Positions 1 to 9,500 of a stretch of DNA of 20,578 nucleotides are shown one piece after another (positions within the stretch are counted from its first letter, which is position 1; each line of letters opens with the position of its first letter). A program made the translations under genes and the position numbers. The stretch is from positions 1-20,578 of IMG/VR virus record IMGVR_UViG_3300040751_002363. One strand, 5' to 3'. A model generated the notes under the pieces. The model saw nothing but the letters and a program-made list of their open reading frames with translations, was not told where the DNA came from and did not search any database. This DNA is from a virus.

Positions 1-3000
1 CCGCCAAATTTAAATACATTCTTTATTGGGTACACTAATACCGATACCTCATTAAATCTATATAACAGATTCATTGCTGGTGAAAAGCTTACAGTTTCTG
101 AAAAGAAATTTAAGGTAGGTGGCTTGGATGTCGGCGAAACAAATCCAATTCAGACCACCGCAGTTAAAGCAGAAATTGATGTCAGTGATTTATCTAATCA
201 TGTAGGACAATCATATGGTCTTAGAGCAGAATCCGGTGTCATATTCCAAAAAGGACATTTCCTATTTGCGGAATCACAGACTCTTATTGTTAGTAAATAT
301 ACAAGATTTCCAGACCAATTAGCTGTAGGATATCGGGTTACCGAAAATTTGGTAAACGCCTTTGAAGATCCTACTCTTTACGATAATGCTAATGGTTCAA
401 GTAACTTTAATGCACCTGGTGCAGATAGACTTAAATTAGTTCCATCTCTTACCGTATTATCACAAGAGACTGCGGATGCAGATGCGTCATTCTTTAGCTT
501 AATTAGATTTAATAATGGTAATCAGGTTACAGTACGTGATATTGCAGAGTATAATGTTCTTGGGGATGAAATGGCTCGAAGAACATTTGAGGAATCTGGA
601 AACTACATTGTAAAGAATTTTAAGACCACCCCCTCAAGACGAGGAGATGATTTAAAAATAGGTATTGGTCCAGGTACCGCGTACATTAAAGGTTACAGAA
701 TTGAGAATCTAGGTGAACAATTTTTTACCGTCGATCCTATTTCAAATAGTGAAATTATAGAAGATCAAACTGTAAGTTTTAAATATGGCCAATATGTAGA
801 TGTGTTGGATTGGAACGGCTATATTGATCTTGATAGATCTTCAGCCGTTGATCTCAAAAACAGCTCTAGTACAAAAATTGGTGAAGCGTTTGTTAATAAC
901 ATTGTTGATACCAGAATTCATCTCAGTGGTGTAAGAATGAATCCAGGTGAAAATTTTGCTACGGTTGAACGCGTTGATGTTCCTACTGGTTATATTGAAA
1001 TTGCAAATACCGCAGTGGAACCAGCAAGATTAAAAGGCACCGATAATCAGGCATTTATTTTTGAAACCGGGCTGACAAGTCTAAAAAATACTATCTGTAC
1101 TAAACTTCCTATCAGAGAAGTGGCGGCTGCTTCGGTTGACAGTGGGACAGATCAGATTATTATCTCGTCGGGGTCAGACGGAGATTTTTATCTTGATCAG
1201 GATGACCTTCTTGTAATTGAGGATACTGGTACAAAGCTAACTATTCAGTCTTCTGTAGTTGAAAATCTTGGAACACAATTAAGAATTCAAATTGATCCAG
1301 CAGAAGGTGCTGGTGGTTCAGCTGTACATGTCTATTATAATAGAAATAGAACAGGTAATACAGCACCAAAGCCATTTGAAAAATTGGCAAAAGAAACTCA
1401 TGTTAAAATTGCACATGTATTTGATACTCAGAATAACAGATGGAGTCTGGGCTTCCCTGATGTATATGAAATTATAGACATTGTCGATAGTAATGGAGAT
1501 GATTATACAAATAGTTTCCGATTAATCAGAAACCAAAAAGACACCTATTATGATATTTCATATATTGAATATATTCAAGGTAGACCTATTCCACCGAATA
1601 GTACTCTTACAGTAGAGCTAAAGGTGTTTGAAATAAATCCTATTGCTGGAAGAAGTTATTATTTTGCAGTAAATAGTTATCCAGCAACTTTGGATTATGA
1701 TGATATTCCTGTATATACATCATCTAGTGGTCGGAAGTATTATTTAAGAGAATGCTTTGATTTTAGACCATATGCTGATAAAGAGGCAGCTGCAGATTAT
1801 AATGCAACAAATCCAGCAACAGCACCTAATGTCAGTGGTGCGGTTGGCGCTAGCCCTACATTTACAACATTGGTTCCTATTACACCAGTAGGTGGCGGTG
1901 TGGCAAATCTTGACATTGAACACTTCCTTGCTAGGGTAGATGCAGTAACGGTTGATTCATACGGTACTTTTAATATTATTAAAGGTCGCGAGGAAAGAAA
2001 ACCTACACCCCCGTCATTATCTCCAGATCAAATGGTTTTGGCAGAAGTCAAAATTCCAGGTTCTCCGGCCTTAACACCGGCGGAAGCACTTGCAAAAGGA
2101 ATGCGGCCATATGGTGTCTCTGTTATTAAAAAATCCCACAAGGGTTATAAAATGCAGGACATCAAACGAATTGATGATAAGGTTAACTCTTTAAACTATT
2201 ACATATCATTAAGTCAACTTGAAAGCTCAACTCAGAATCTTTCGATACTTGACGAAAATGGTAGAACCAGATTTAAAAATGGTTTTGTTGTAGATCCATT
2301 TAATGATCTTACATTTGCTGAAATAGCTGACCCCGAATATAATGCTGCAATCTTGCACAACCAAAAAATATTGACTCCAGCTGTTAAACAGTTTGCATTG
2401 GATCTTAAATATTCATCTGCTACTGGAGCACAATTATTTCCACCGACGAATAATCCTAATGTAATGACACTAGGAAGGGATTCAAACCTTACGGTTCTTA
2501 ATCAGCCGTATGCTACTGAATTTAGAAATTGTGTGAGTAACTATTATGCCTATAATGGACTGGGAGGACTATCACCAGAATATGATATTGCATACGATTT
2601 TACTCAAAACCCAGATCCATTAACAATTGATACTGCATCAATGTTTGAAGACTTTGTAGACAACCTACAAGAATTCTTACCTCTTACGGATGTTCTCACA
2701 GAAGAAGGTATTGCAGTAAACACATTTGGCAGAGCCGGTGGTACTGTAATCGTTGACGATACATTTTCTACACTTGAAGTCGGAAGTGCTGCAGAACAAG
2801 TTGGAGATTTTGTTACCAATGTGGAATTCAATCCATTCATTGCTGCAAGAGAACTTAAGGTTTGGGTTGGCGGTCTAAGACCAGATACAAATCATTATTT
2901 CTTCTTTGATGGTGTAGATGTGAATGCTCATATTGTTCCAGGCACCGCAGCAGATAGTCCAGGTGAGATTGAAACATTCGGTGATCCGATTGGTACTGCC

Positions 3001-4959
3001 GGGCTTAAAACAGATTCCAGAGGTGTTCTGAGAGCAGTATTTAATATACCAGAAGCAACATTCTTTGTGGGTGATAGAATTCTTAAGGTCGTAGATGTAG
3101 ATCAATATAATTCTATTGATTCGGCTGCAACATCCTCTACTTCTCTTACATATAGAGCATATAATTTCTCAATAGAGAAAACTGAACTTTCTACAAGGGA
3201 ACCAGAGTTTAATTTAAACGAGACAGTTGTGGCTAGGTCAGTTACCTTCCCACGGCAAGGCGACCCTCTTGCACAAACCTTCTATATTAAGAAAGGTATG
3301 GTCGAGGGCGGTGAATCATTGCTTGTATCCGAACTTGATGTGTACTTCAAGCGTAAATCAGAGGTGAATGGTATTACTCTATACTTGAGTGAAACAGATA
3401 ATGGATACCCTTCTGGTAATATTATTCCTTTCTCGAAAGTTCACTATACAAAAGATCAAGTAAATGTTTCTGATGATGCTTCTGCAGCTACTACATTCCA
3501 ATTTGAGGCTCCAATAAGACTCTATTCAGAAAGAGAATATGCATTTGTTGTAATGCCAGATGGGAATGATCCAGATTATTTAATCTATACATCAAAGGTA
3601 GGTGGACTTGATTTATCACCTGGTGATACTCAAGGCCAAACAATTGTGCAGGACTGGGGAGACGGTGTTCTCTTTACGTCTACCAATAACCGTGCATGGA
3701 AATCATATCAGGACGAAGATGTTAAATTTGAACTGAGACGACACAGCTTTGACGAGAATCAAGGTTTCATCCGTCTTAAGAATAATGATCATGAATTCCT
3801 ATCTGTAAATGATATCTCAGGAAGATTTAACTTTAACGAAGATGTTTACCAATTAAAAGATCCTGCTGTTGGAACAAGTAATGTGGTATCAATGGAAGTC
3901 GGCAATAATGTAATTACAGGGTCCGGACTTGATACGACATATGCAATTAATGATGAGATTCTTATTAACGATTCAACTAATAAGGACATTTTCAGAATTA
4001 CAGACATTACGTCGGCTACAAGAATGGTCGCCCACAAACAGACACCATATGATTTTGTATCAAGCTCTGGTCTGCCTGTTGTTTCTGGTAAATTATCGCA
4101 CTATGATAAAAGAAACCCAGGTGAAATGTACCTCGAAGGCAGTTCTGCAAGAGAAGGTAGAAAGTTTGACCAAGGTGTATTCTTATACGGACTTTCGTCT
4201 GGGTCGCAAGCTAATACGGCTTCCATCGATGATATTAACATAAGCTATATACAACCATTCATTAATAGAACCAATGATGGTACGACCTCTACATCGTTGA
4301 CGGGTCGTTTCACTTCACCCAATGATGTTAATACTTACTACGAACAACAATTAAAATTTAATAGTAACAATTACTTCTCCAAATCCGGAGCAGTGATTTA
4401 CAGTAAATCAAATGACTTGACGGATACTAAGAAATTTGAAATTATTGTTGATATGAAAAAACAGGCTGGCTCAAATACATCATCGCCGCTTGTTGATGTT
4501 GAGTTATCAAAACTCATTGCATATCAATGGAAAATTACAAACAGCTCAAGTACTACAGCTAAGTATATCTCAAAGAGAGTTGAACTTGCTGAAAGCTTTG
4601 ATGCTGAGGATTTCCAACTTATTATTACTGGATATAGACCTCAAGGTACTGATATTAAATGTTATATCAAACCTCAGAATGTTTATGACAGTGAAGGTTT
4701 TGAGAATATTGATTGGATCGAACTTGAAATTATCGAAGGTAAGAATATATTCTCATCTAAGGTAAATATAGAAGATTATAAGGAATTTAAATTTGCAGTT
4801 CCTGACTCAGCTAAAAATGCCGATGGGGCTTTGGAATATACTAGTGATGCTGGAACCTTTACAGGATATAGAAGATTTGCAGTAAAAATTGAAATGCTTT
4901 CCTCGACTGCTTATAATGCACCATCGTTGAGAGATTATAGAGGAATAGCATTAACATGA
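1..4959 (+). CDS. DUF4815-like phage virion structural protein, 5'-truncated by the window edge
   Basis: The frame is open from base 1 to the TGA at 4957-4959, giving 1652 visible residues, so the gene starts left of the window. A TTG at 124 (visible residue 42) is an internal Leu codon. The text resembles the DUF4815 family of large structural proteins of marine T4-like phages: an early segment with SGVIFQKGHFLF and KYTRFPDQLAVGYRV, then NAPGADRLKLVPSLTV, and ARRTFEESGNYIV followed by a Gly-rich turn. The middle has VWVGGLRPDTNHYFFFDGVD, and near visible residue 1088 the motif DPLAQTFYI opens a beta-rich domain ending in VNVSDDASAATTFQFE. It has no obvious signal or membrane segment, as expected for a virion protein. 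It overlaps the next gene by four bases (ATGA). A baseplate or tail-periphery role is inferred from family and neighbours; the exact T4 counterpart is not clear to me. Confidence 0.85.
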   Translation, partial: PPNLNTFFIGYTNTDTSLNLYNRFIAGEKLTVSEKKFKVGGLDVGETNPIQTTAVKAEIDVSDLSNHVGQSYGLRAESGVIFQKGHFLFAESQTLIVSKYTRFPDQLAVGYRVTENLVNAFEDPTLYDNANGSSNFNAPGADRLKLVPSLTVLSQETADADASFFSLIRFNNGNQVTVRDIAEYNVLGDEMARRTFEESGNYIVKNFKTTPSRRGDDLKIGIGPGTAYIKGYRIENLGEQFFTVDPISNSEIIEDQTVSFKYGQYVDVLDWNGYIDLDRSSAVDLKNSSSTKIGEAFVNNIVDTRIHLSGVRMNPGENFATVERVDVPTGYIEIANTAVEPARLKGTDNQAFIFETGLTSLKNTICTKLPIREVAAASVDSGTDQIIISSGSDGDFYLDQDDLLVIEDTGTKLTIQSSVVENLGTQLRIQIDPAEGAGGSAVHVYYNRNRTGNTAPKPFEKLAKETHVKIAHVFDTQNNRWSLGFPDVYEIIDIVDSNGDDYTNSFRLIRNQKDTYYDISYIEYIQGRPIPPNSTLTVELKVFEINPIAGRSYYFAVNSYPATLDYDDIPVYTSSSGRKYYLRECFDFRPYADKEAAADYNATNPATAPNVSGAVGASPTFTTLVPITPVGGGVANLDIEHFLARVDAVTVDSYGTFNIIKGREERKPTPPSLSPDQMVLAEVKIPGSPALTPAEALAKGMRPYGVSVIKKSHKGYKMQDIKRIDDKVNSLNYYISLSQLESSTQNLSILDENGRTRFKNGFVVDPFNDLTFAEIADPEYNAAILHNQKILTPAVKQFALDLKYSSATGAQLFPPTNNPNVMTLGRDSNLTVLNQPYATEFRNCVSNYYAYNGLGGLSPEYDIAYDFTQNPDPLTIDTASMFEDFVDNLQEFLPLTDVLTEEGIAVNTFGRAGGTVIVDDTFSTLEVGSAAEQVGDFVTNVEFNPFIAARELKVWVGGLRPDTNHYFFFDGVDVNAHIVPGTAADSPGEIETFGDPIGTAGLKTDSRGVLRAVFNIPEATFFVGDRILKVVDVDQYNSIDSAATSSTSLTYRAYNFSIEKTELSTREPEFNLNETVVARSVTFPRQGDPLAQTFYIKKGMVEGGESLLVSELDVYFKRKSEVNGITLYLSETDNGYPSGNIIPFSKVHYTKDQVNVSDDASAATTFQFEAPIRLYSEREYAFVVMPDGNDPDYLIYTSKVGGLDLSPGDTQGQTIVQDWGDGVLFTSTNNRAWKSYQDEDVKFELRRHSFDENQGFIRLKNNDHEFLSVNDISGRFNFNEDVYQLKDPAVGTSNVVSMEVGNNVITGSGLDTTYAINDEILINDSTNKDIFRITDITSATRMVAHKQTPYDFVSSSGLPVVSGKLSHYDKRNPGEMYLEGSSAREGRKFDQGVFLYGLSSGSQANTASIDDINISYIQPFINRTNDGTTSTSLTGRFTSPNDVNTYYEQQLKFNSNNYFSKSGAVIYSKSNDLTDTKKFEIIVDMKKQAGSNTSSPLVDVELSKLIAYQWKITNSSSTTAKYISKRVELAESFDAEDFQLIITGYRPQGTDIKCYIKPQNVYDSEGFENIDWIELEIIEGKNIFSSKVNIEDYKEFKFAVPDSAKNADGALEYTSDAGTFTGYRRFAVKIEMLSSTAYNAPSLRDYRGIALT
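4939..4944 (+). promoter_or_regulatory. Ribosome binding site for the 63-residue gene
   Basis: AGAGGA lies 11 bases before the ATG at 4956, inside the end of the DUF4815-like gene. With the ATGA overlap this supports the chosen start and coupled translation. Confidence 0.5.
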
Positions 4960-5147
4960 TACAAAGAGATCCGAATAGTAGAGCGATTATCAGCACCGAC
5001 CTTGAAGCTTTGAATAAATATAAAACGGAAAGGCTTTATTACAAGCGTGTTGATAGACTTCAGGATGATGTTTCTGAAATTAAATCGACTCTACTTAGGA
5101 TCTGCGAAAGAATAGACGCACTGGAAAAGAAGCATAAACATGGCTAA
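4956..5147 (+). CDS. Small coiled-coil-like protein of unknown function
   Basis: This 63-residue protein is highly charged and has no Trp or Pro-rich region. After an N-terminal stretch (MIQRDPNSRAIISTDLEALN) the rest reads as a single amphipathic helix with hydrophobic residues at heptad-like spacing (V, L, V, I, L, L, I, I, L) and ends in KKHKHG. That pattern fits a short coiled coil. It overlaps the upstream gene by four bases and the downstream fibre gene by eight, so it sits inside a translationally coupled structural operon. A similarly placed small gene is familiar from marine T4-like phages, but I know no function. It could be a trimerisation or assembly partner of the adjacent fibre, or a minor virion protein. 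That is inference from position only. Confidence 0.75.
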   Translation: MIQRDPNSRAIISTDLEALNKYKTERLYYKRVDRLQDDVSEIKSTLLRICERIDALEKKHKHG

Positions 5148-6540
5148 ACCTGGAATTACAAATTTACAAACGTCACAAACGTTTCAGAATTGGTTTGATA
5201 AAACCAACGATGTTATTGATATCCTGAAAACGGAAATTGTGACTGCAACCCCGGCTGGTGATACCACCACGGGTGACGCCATCCTTATTGGGGATTTTAC
5301 CGCAACCAATTTTGAGGCAACCGGCACCATATCATCAGATACTTTTGCGGCTGCAAATACTGCTGCAAATATTACATTTTCACAACCTGGTGAATTTAGC
5401 TCGGGCCAAAAGGTTACCGCTATTTTTGCATATGGAGCAAGTGGTGGTCAGGCAAGATTTACAAATAATGTTTTTAACTGGGACATCGGCCTAGATAATA
5501 ATACTGATGCTAATTTTGTTATTAAAACATCTACAACCACACCGTTTAAACTTTCTCCAAATGGTAAACTTACCTTAACTGATCTTGAGGTCACTGGCAA
5601 CACAACATTGGGTGCTAGTGGTTCTGTAGTAGATATTGCACATGGTGCATTTAAGGCTGGTGATAATATTGTTTTCACTGGACCAGATGCGAATAATCAA
5701 ATTGAAATATCTGCTGGACAGTCATATGACGGCACTGGTTTGGATATTGTGGTGCCTCGACAAGTTTCTCACCAAGGTGATGCAGATACAAGAATACGTT
5801 TTGATCACATGTCGGAGTCTGGTGCAAGAAACGGCCAGACAATTTTTGAAAATAATGGTCATGTAATGATGTATATCCACGGTGAGGAAAGATCTACAGA
5901 TCGCCGTGTTGATTTTATTCTAAAAGATGATCTGTCTGGCACACCTACAGTAGCTGGTGCTTCTTTTTACCAGGCAACAAATGGTTTAGGGACAGACAGT
6001 GGTAAAACATCCTTCAACGTAGAGGGTACTATTACTTCAGGTCTTAATACTACTGTCAATGAAGATGGCACTATTGGAAATAAATTACGGGTTCGGAATG
6101 GAGCCAATATTGAATTGGAAAACACCAGTGATAATGTTAAAATCACACTTGAAGGCAATACTGGTAACATTGATATTGACGGCACTTTTAATGCTAGTTC
6201 TGTAACGGCGACCGGCAATATACAGGCCGGTGGTGACCTTATAACACTTTCTGATAAACGTGTCAAGGAAAATATTAAGGATCTTTCGGATTCATTAGAT
6301 AAAGTTAATCAAATGAGAGGTGTCTCCTATAATAAAATTGGAGACACAGAGGAAAAAATTGGTTTTATTGCTCAAGAATTAGAAGCCATTTTACCTCAGG
6401 TGATTACAGAAGATAGCGATAAATATAAGAATGTTGCATATGGTAATATTGTTCCTGTGCTGGTCGAAGCGATAAAAGAGTTAAGTACTAAAATTGAAAA
6501 ATTAGAAAAAAATTCATGTAAGTGCGCTTGTGATAAATAA
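5140..6540 (+). CDS. Tail fibre-like protein with C-terminal S74 intramolecular chaperone
   Basis: This 466-residue virion protein starts with a short helical head (ITNLQTSQTFQNWFDKTNDV), typical of marine phage fibres, and continues as a Gly/Thr/Asn-rich beta shaft with repeated T-A-T-G or V-T-G-N turns (near residues 60-80, 148-160 and 355-368). The last 96 residues form a peptidase S74 domain: SDKRVKENIKDLSDSLDKVN, then IGFIAQELEAILPQVI. This domain is known to drive trimer folding and then cut itself off. Ser371 and Lys376 have the Ser-x4-Lys spacing of the known catalytic dyad, so cleavage is expected just before Ser371. The tail ends in a heptad-like helix and a Cys-rich tip. The start overlaps the 63-residue gene by eight bases, with a weak AGAAG at 5128-5132. 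Host-receptor binding or an accessory whisker role is inferred; the receptor is unknown. Confidence 0.85.
   Translation: MAKPGITNLQTSQTFQNWFDKTNDVIDILKTEIVTATPAGDTTTGDAILIGDFTATNFEATGTISSDTFAAANTAANITFSQPGEFSSGQKVTAIFAYGASGGQARFTNNVFNWDIGLDNNTDANFVIKTSTTTPFKLSPNGKLTLTDLEVTGNTTLGASGSVVDIAHGAFKAGDNIVFTGPDANNQIEISAGQSYDGTGLDIVVPRQVSHQGDADTRIRFDHMSESGARNGQTIFENNGHVMMYIHGEERSTDRRVDFILKDDLSGTPTVAGASFYQATNGLGTDSGKTSFNVEGTITSGLNTTVNEDGTIGNKLRVRNGANIELENTSDNVKITLEGNTGNIDIDGTFNASSVTATGNIQAGGDLITLSDKRVKENIKDLSDSLDKVNQMRGVSYNKIGDTEEKIGFIAQELEAILPQVITEDSDKYKNVAYGNIVPVLVEAIKELSTKIEKLEKNSCKCACDK
6250..6537 (+). other. S74 self-cleaving chaperone domain (residues 371-466 of the fibre)
   Basis: The TCT codon at 6250 encodes the predicted nucleophile Ser371, followed five residues later by Lys376. 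The core motif G-F-I-A-Q-E-L lies at residues 408-414. By family knowledge the domain assembles a trimer, cleaves at Leu370/Ser371 and is released or stays loosely bound. The end reads NSCKCACDK, with three Cys in alternating positions. Confidence 0.8.
6532..6539 (+). promoter_or_regulatory. Weak candidate T4-type late promoter overlapping the fibre stop codon
   Basis: GATAAATA matches the T4 late consensus TATAAATA at seven of eight positions. It overlaps the last codons of the fibre gene and lies 25 bases before a second such box. In AT-rich DNA such matches arise by chance, so this is only a candidate. Confidence 0.2.
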
Positions 6541-6556
6541 TTCTTGAATTGATATT

Positions 6557-6564
6557 CATAAATA
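6557..6564 (+). promoter_or_regulatory. Candidate T4-type late promoter before the giant gene
   Basis: CATAAATA differs from the T4 late promoter box TATAAATA only at the first base and lies in the single 46-base gap of the window, just before the longest gene. T4 late promoters have only this -10 box and are read by RNA polymerase with the gp55 sigma factor and the sliding clamp. Transcription would begin only a few bases before the Shine-Dalgarno, giving a very short leader. The box and its position are seen; promoter function is inferred. Confidence 0.45.
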
Positions 6565-6571
6565 AAAGAAA

Positions 6572-6580
6572 AAAGGTAGA
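6572..6580 (+). promoter_or_regulatory. Ribosome binding site for the giant structural gene
   Basis: AAAGGTAGA lies just before the ATG at 6587, with the AAGG core about 10 bases away. It fixes the start at M-S-K-I-S-E-L, which resembles N-termini of phage fibre proteins. Confidence 0.6.
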
Positions 6581-6586
6581 CTTTAT

Positions 6587-9500
6587 ATGTCAAAGATTTC
6601 AGAATTAGGTCCTATTACCGGTGCTAATACTAGAACTGAAGATCTTTTTGTTATTGTAAATCTAGTACAAGGTGATGACGGTACTAAAAACATCACCAGA
6701 AGAGAACTTGTAGAGGCTATTCAATACGAGCAATTTTCTCGTATCCGAATCACGGGTGGGACAATTGCTAATGTTGTAATGTCTAACTCTACCTTGAATA
6801 ATGTGACTATCAATACATCCGATTTTATTGCTGGTGACATTGATAGATCAGTTATTGCAAGATCAGACTTCAATGATGGTGACATCGCTAGATCCACATT
6901 TGATGACGGTCAGTTAACAGATTCAACTGGCGCCAATCTTCAGATCACAGATTCAGTATTCGATGCTGGTGAACTCACCAACTCATCGGGTAACAACCTC
7001 GACATCACAGCTTCGGTCCTTGACCAATCTAATGTAACATCGAGTTATATTACAGATTCAGTATTCGATGCTGGTGATGTAATTAATTCAAATGCAAATA
7101 ATATTTTAATTACTAGTTCTGATTTTAGTAACGGTACTGGTAATAATGATGTATTTACAAATTCTCGTATTGATGATTCATTCTTTAACAACCCTACCAT
7201 TGAAGGTGGTGTTGCGAACGGTACTATTCTTACAAACGTACAGATTGACGGATTAACACTTGAAGATGTAATTATTTCAAACAGTGAAATTGTTGATACA
7301 AATTTTGCAAATGGTGCAATTACCAACGCACAGATTGGTGAGTCAACATTTACTGCAGGTACTATTACAAATTCAAATGCAAATAACATTGTTATCACAA
7401 GCTCTGAATTTAATGACGGCACGGGTAATAATGTAACACTTACAAACTCAACCATCGATAATAGTTTAATTCAGAATTCTGTAATTGCTAATACAGATTT
7501 CCAAGGTGGTCTGAATGACGTAACAATTAATGATGCTGTAATTACAAGCTCCTCTGCATCGAATACAGGTATTACTGAATCAACTTTCCAAGGTCGGATT
7601 GAGGATTCAACAATTGCGAATTCAGTTATTGAAGATCTTGATCTTGATAATGTTGTAATAAGAAATTCAAAAATTCTTGATAGTGAAATCAAAGACTTTG
7701 ATATGGAACTCACCAAACAGTGGGAACCAAATATGGACGAAGACAGTTACTTCGCCATTAAAAATGTCAAAACTGATGAAACTGAAAAGATTTCATATAG
7801 ACAATTCTTTGACGAGATTGCTAGAAAAACAGAAAAAGCACTCAAGGTCCATGTTGCCATTGATGGTGATGATGACGCACCAGGTACCATTTTACAACCA
7901 GTTGGTACTTTGGAAAGAGCTGCGGAACTGGCACTTGAAAAAGCGGGGGGTTCATTTAACAGAAACGGTTTAAATGATGCAGTTCATATCTCGGTTGGGC
8001 CAGGTACCCACTATACAAAAGGTAATATTAAATTACCTGACGATTGTTCGATTACATCAACATCTGGTCAATACGCAACTGTTATCCAAGCATTACCTGG
8101 TTATGAATCTGAGAACTGTTTCCTACTAGGTTCTGGTTGTTATGCTCAAGGTTTCTCATTCTTCAACTGGAAAGTAGATAACTTTGATTACCCTGAAGGC
8201 GGATTTGCTTATGCATATCGCCCTGGTGCAAAAATCTTACGTTCACCATATGTGCGTGACTCATCTCAGCTTTCAAACTTTAATCGACTAGATGTCGAGC
8301 CACCATTGCAGCCATTTAACTCAAAAGGTACTGTTGCCGATCTAGGTCAAGAAGTTATCTTGGAGGTTGGCCATTCTGGTGAGTTTAATGAAGGCGATGA
8401 GGTTACATTCTCAAATGGCGCTTATGGATTCCTTTCATGGGATGATTCACTAGATACTGCCAAGGGCATAGATCCTGATCTTGCAACCAACAATAAAATC
8501 TTTGTTCGGAACTTAAAAGGCACAGTAGAAGTTGGTGATTATGTCTATGCGCAATCCGGTGGTACTGGTCAAGTCAATGCATTGGGTATTGATGATTTCC
8601 CTAACCCATTGGTTGGCCGCGGTGGCGGTGTAATTCTTGCGGATAGACGACAGCTAGATACTGACTCACTTTATACTTACTTCCTTGCATTTGGTGCTAC
8701 ACCTCGTACCCAAAACGGTATCGGTTACGTTGCACGTGATGGTGCTGGTGTAAACGGTATTGGTTCATTGTCAATCTTTGTTCGTGTAGCATTCTATGCT
8801 CTGAACGGTGGTCAAATGACACTGAACAACTCAGGTACTCAGTTTGGTGATATTTCAATGAGAGCAAAAGGTAGTACTACAATCTTTGCTCCACAAGATA
8901 CAACTGCAAATCTGGTTGGCAATACTGACTTTGCGGATTCGATTGAAAATAGAGCAACAGATATCATTGAGGATATGGTTGACTATCTCACGGCAAACAC
9001 TGCAAACGGTGGGTTAGGTCTACAGGAATATGATTCAGATAAATGTAAGCGTGACACGGGCATTATCATTGATAGTGTAGGTTATGATGTTGCATTAAAC
9101 ACAAACTACTGGGGTCGCTTAAACGGCCTTACATATCGTAGCCCAATTTCACAACGTGTATATGGTGAACAGTTAAATGAGACTGCAGGTTCAATTAGAC
9201 ATCTGAAAGATGAAGTTGACTACCTGTTTAGAAATTCAGATGTATCAGTTCTGGAAAGAGCAAATACTTCGTTCAATGCAACACTGGATATTCTTGAAAA
9301 CGGCGAAGACTATGCGGCTCCACTGGTATTTGAAGATACTGGTGTTGTTTCCAGAACCGCAGCACGTAAGCTTCTGATGAACAATACAGATCATATTACT
9401 GAAAAGTTTATTGATTGGATTGAAGATAACGATCAGTTCTATGCTTACGATAGCAACAAGTGTCGCAGAGATATTCAGGACTATATCTTACCTGCAGCAA

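Larger units (their letters stand above)
6749..7702 (+). repeat. Pentapeptide-like beta-helix repeats at the N-terminus of the giant protein
   Basis: The translated text is a run of short Asn/Ser/Thr/Asp/Ile units such as NSTLNNVTI, RSDFNDGDI, DSVFDAGEL and NSNANNIVI, with a small hydrophobic residue about every fifth position. This is the look of pentapeptide or related beta-solenoid repeats. One longer unit is duplicated: N-S-N-A-N-N occurs at codons starting 7085 and 7370, 95 codons apart, each followed by a similar I-T-S-S-(D/E)-F and G-T-G-N-N. Confidence 0.7.

Noticed and set aside
124-126. TTG as the start of the first large gene
   Set aside because: The same frame is open and coherent back to base 1, with no ribosome binding site before 124, so the codon is an internal Leu and the gene is cut by the window edge.
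7045-7455. 136-codon open frame on the minus strand
   Set aside because: It is the complement of the Asn/Ser/Thr/Ile repeats of the beta-helix region; the hydrophobic look comes from the repeat codons.
7800-8940. Pectate lyase or polysaccharide depolymerase activity in the second beta-helix region
   Set aside because: The fold resembles a pectin-lyase-like helix, but I could not find a catalytic set of Asp/Arg or Glu residues; a structural role is safer.
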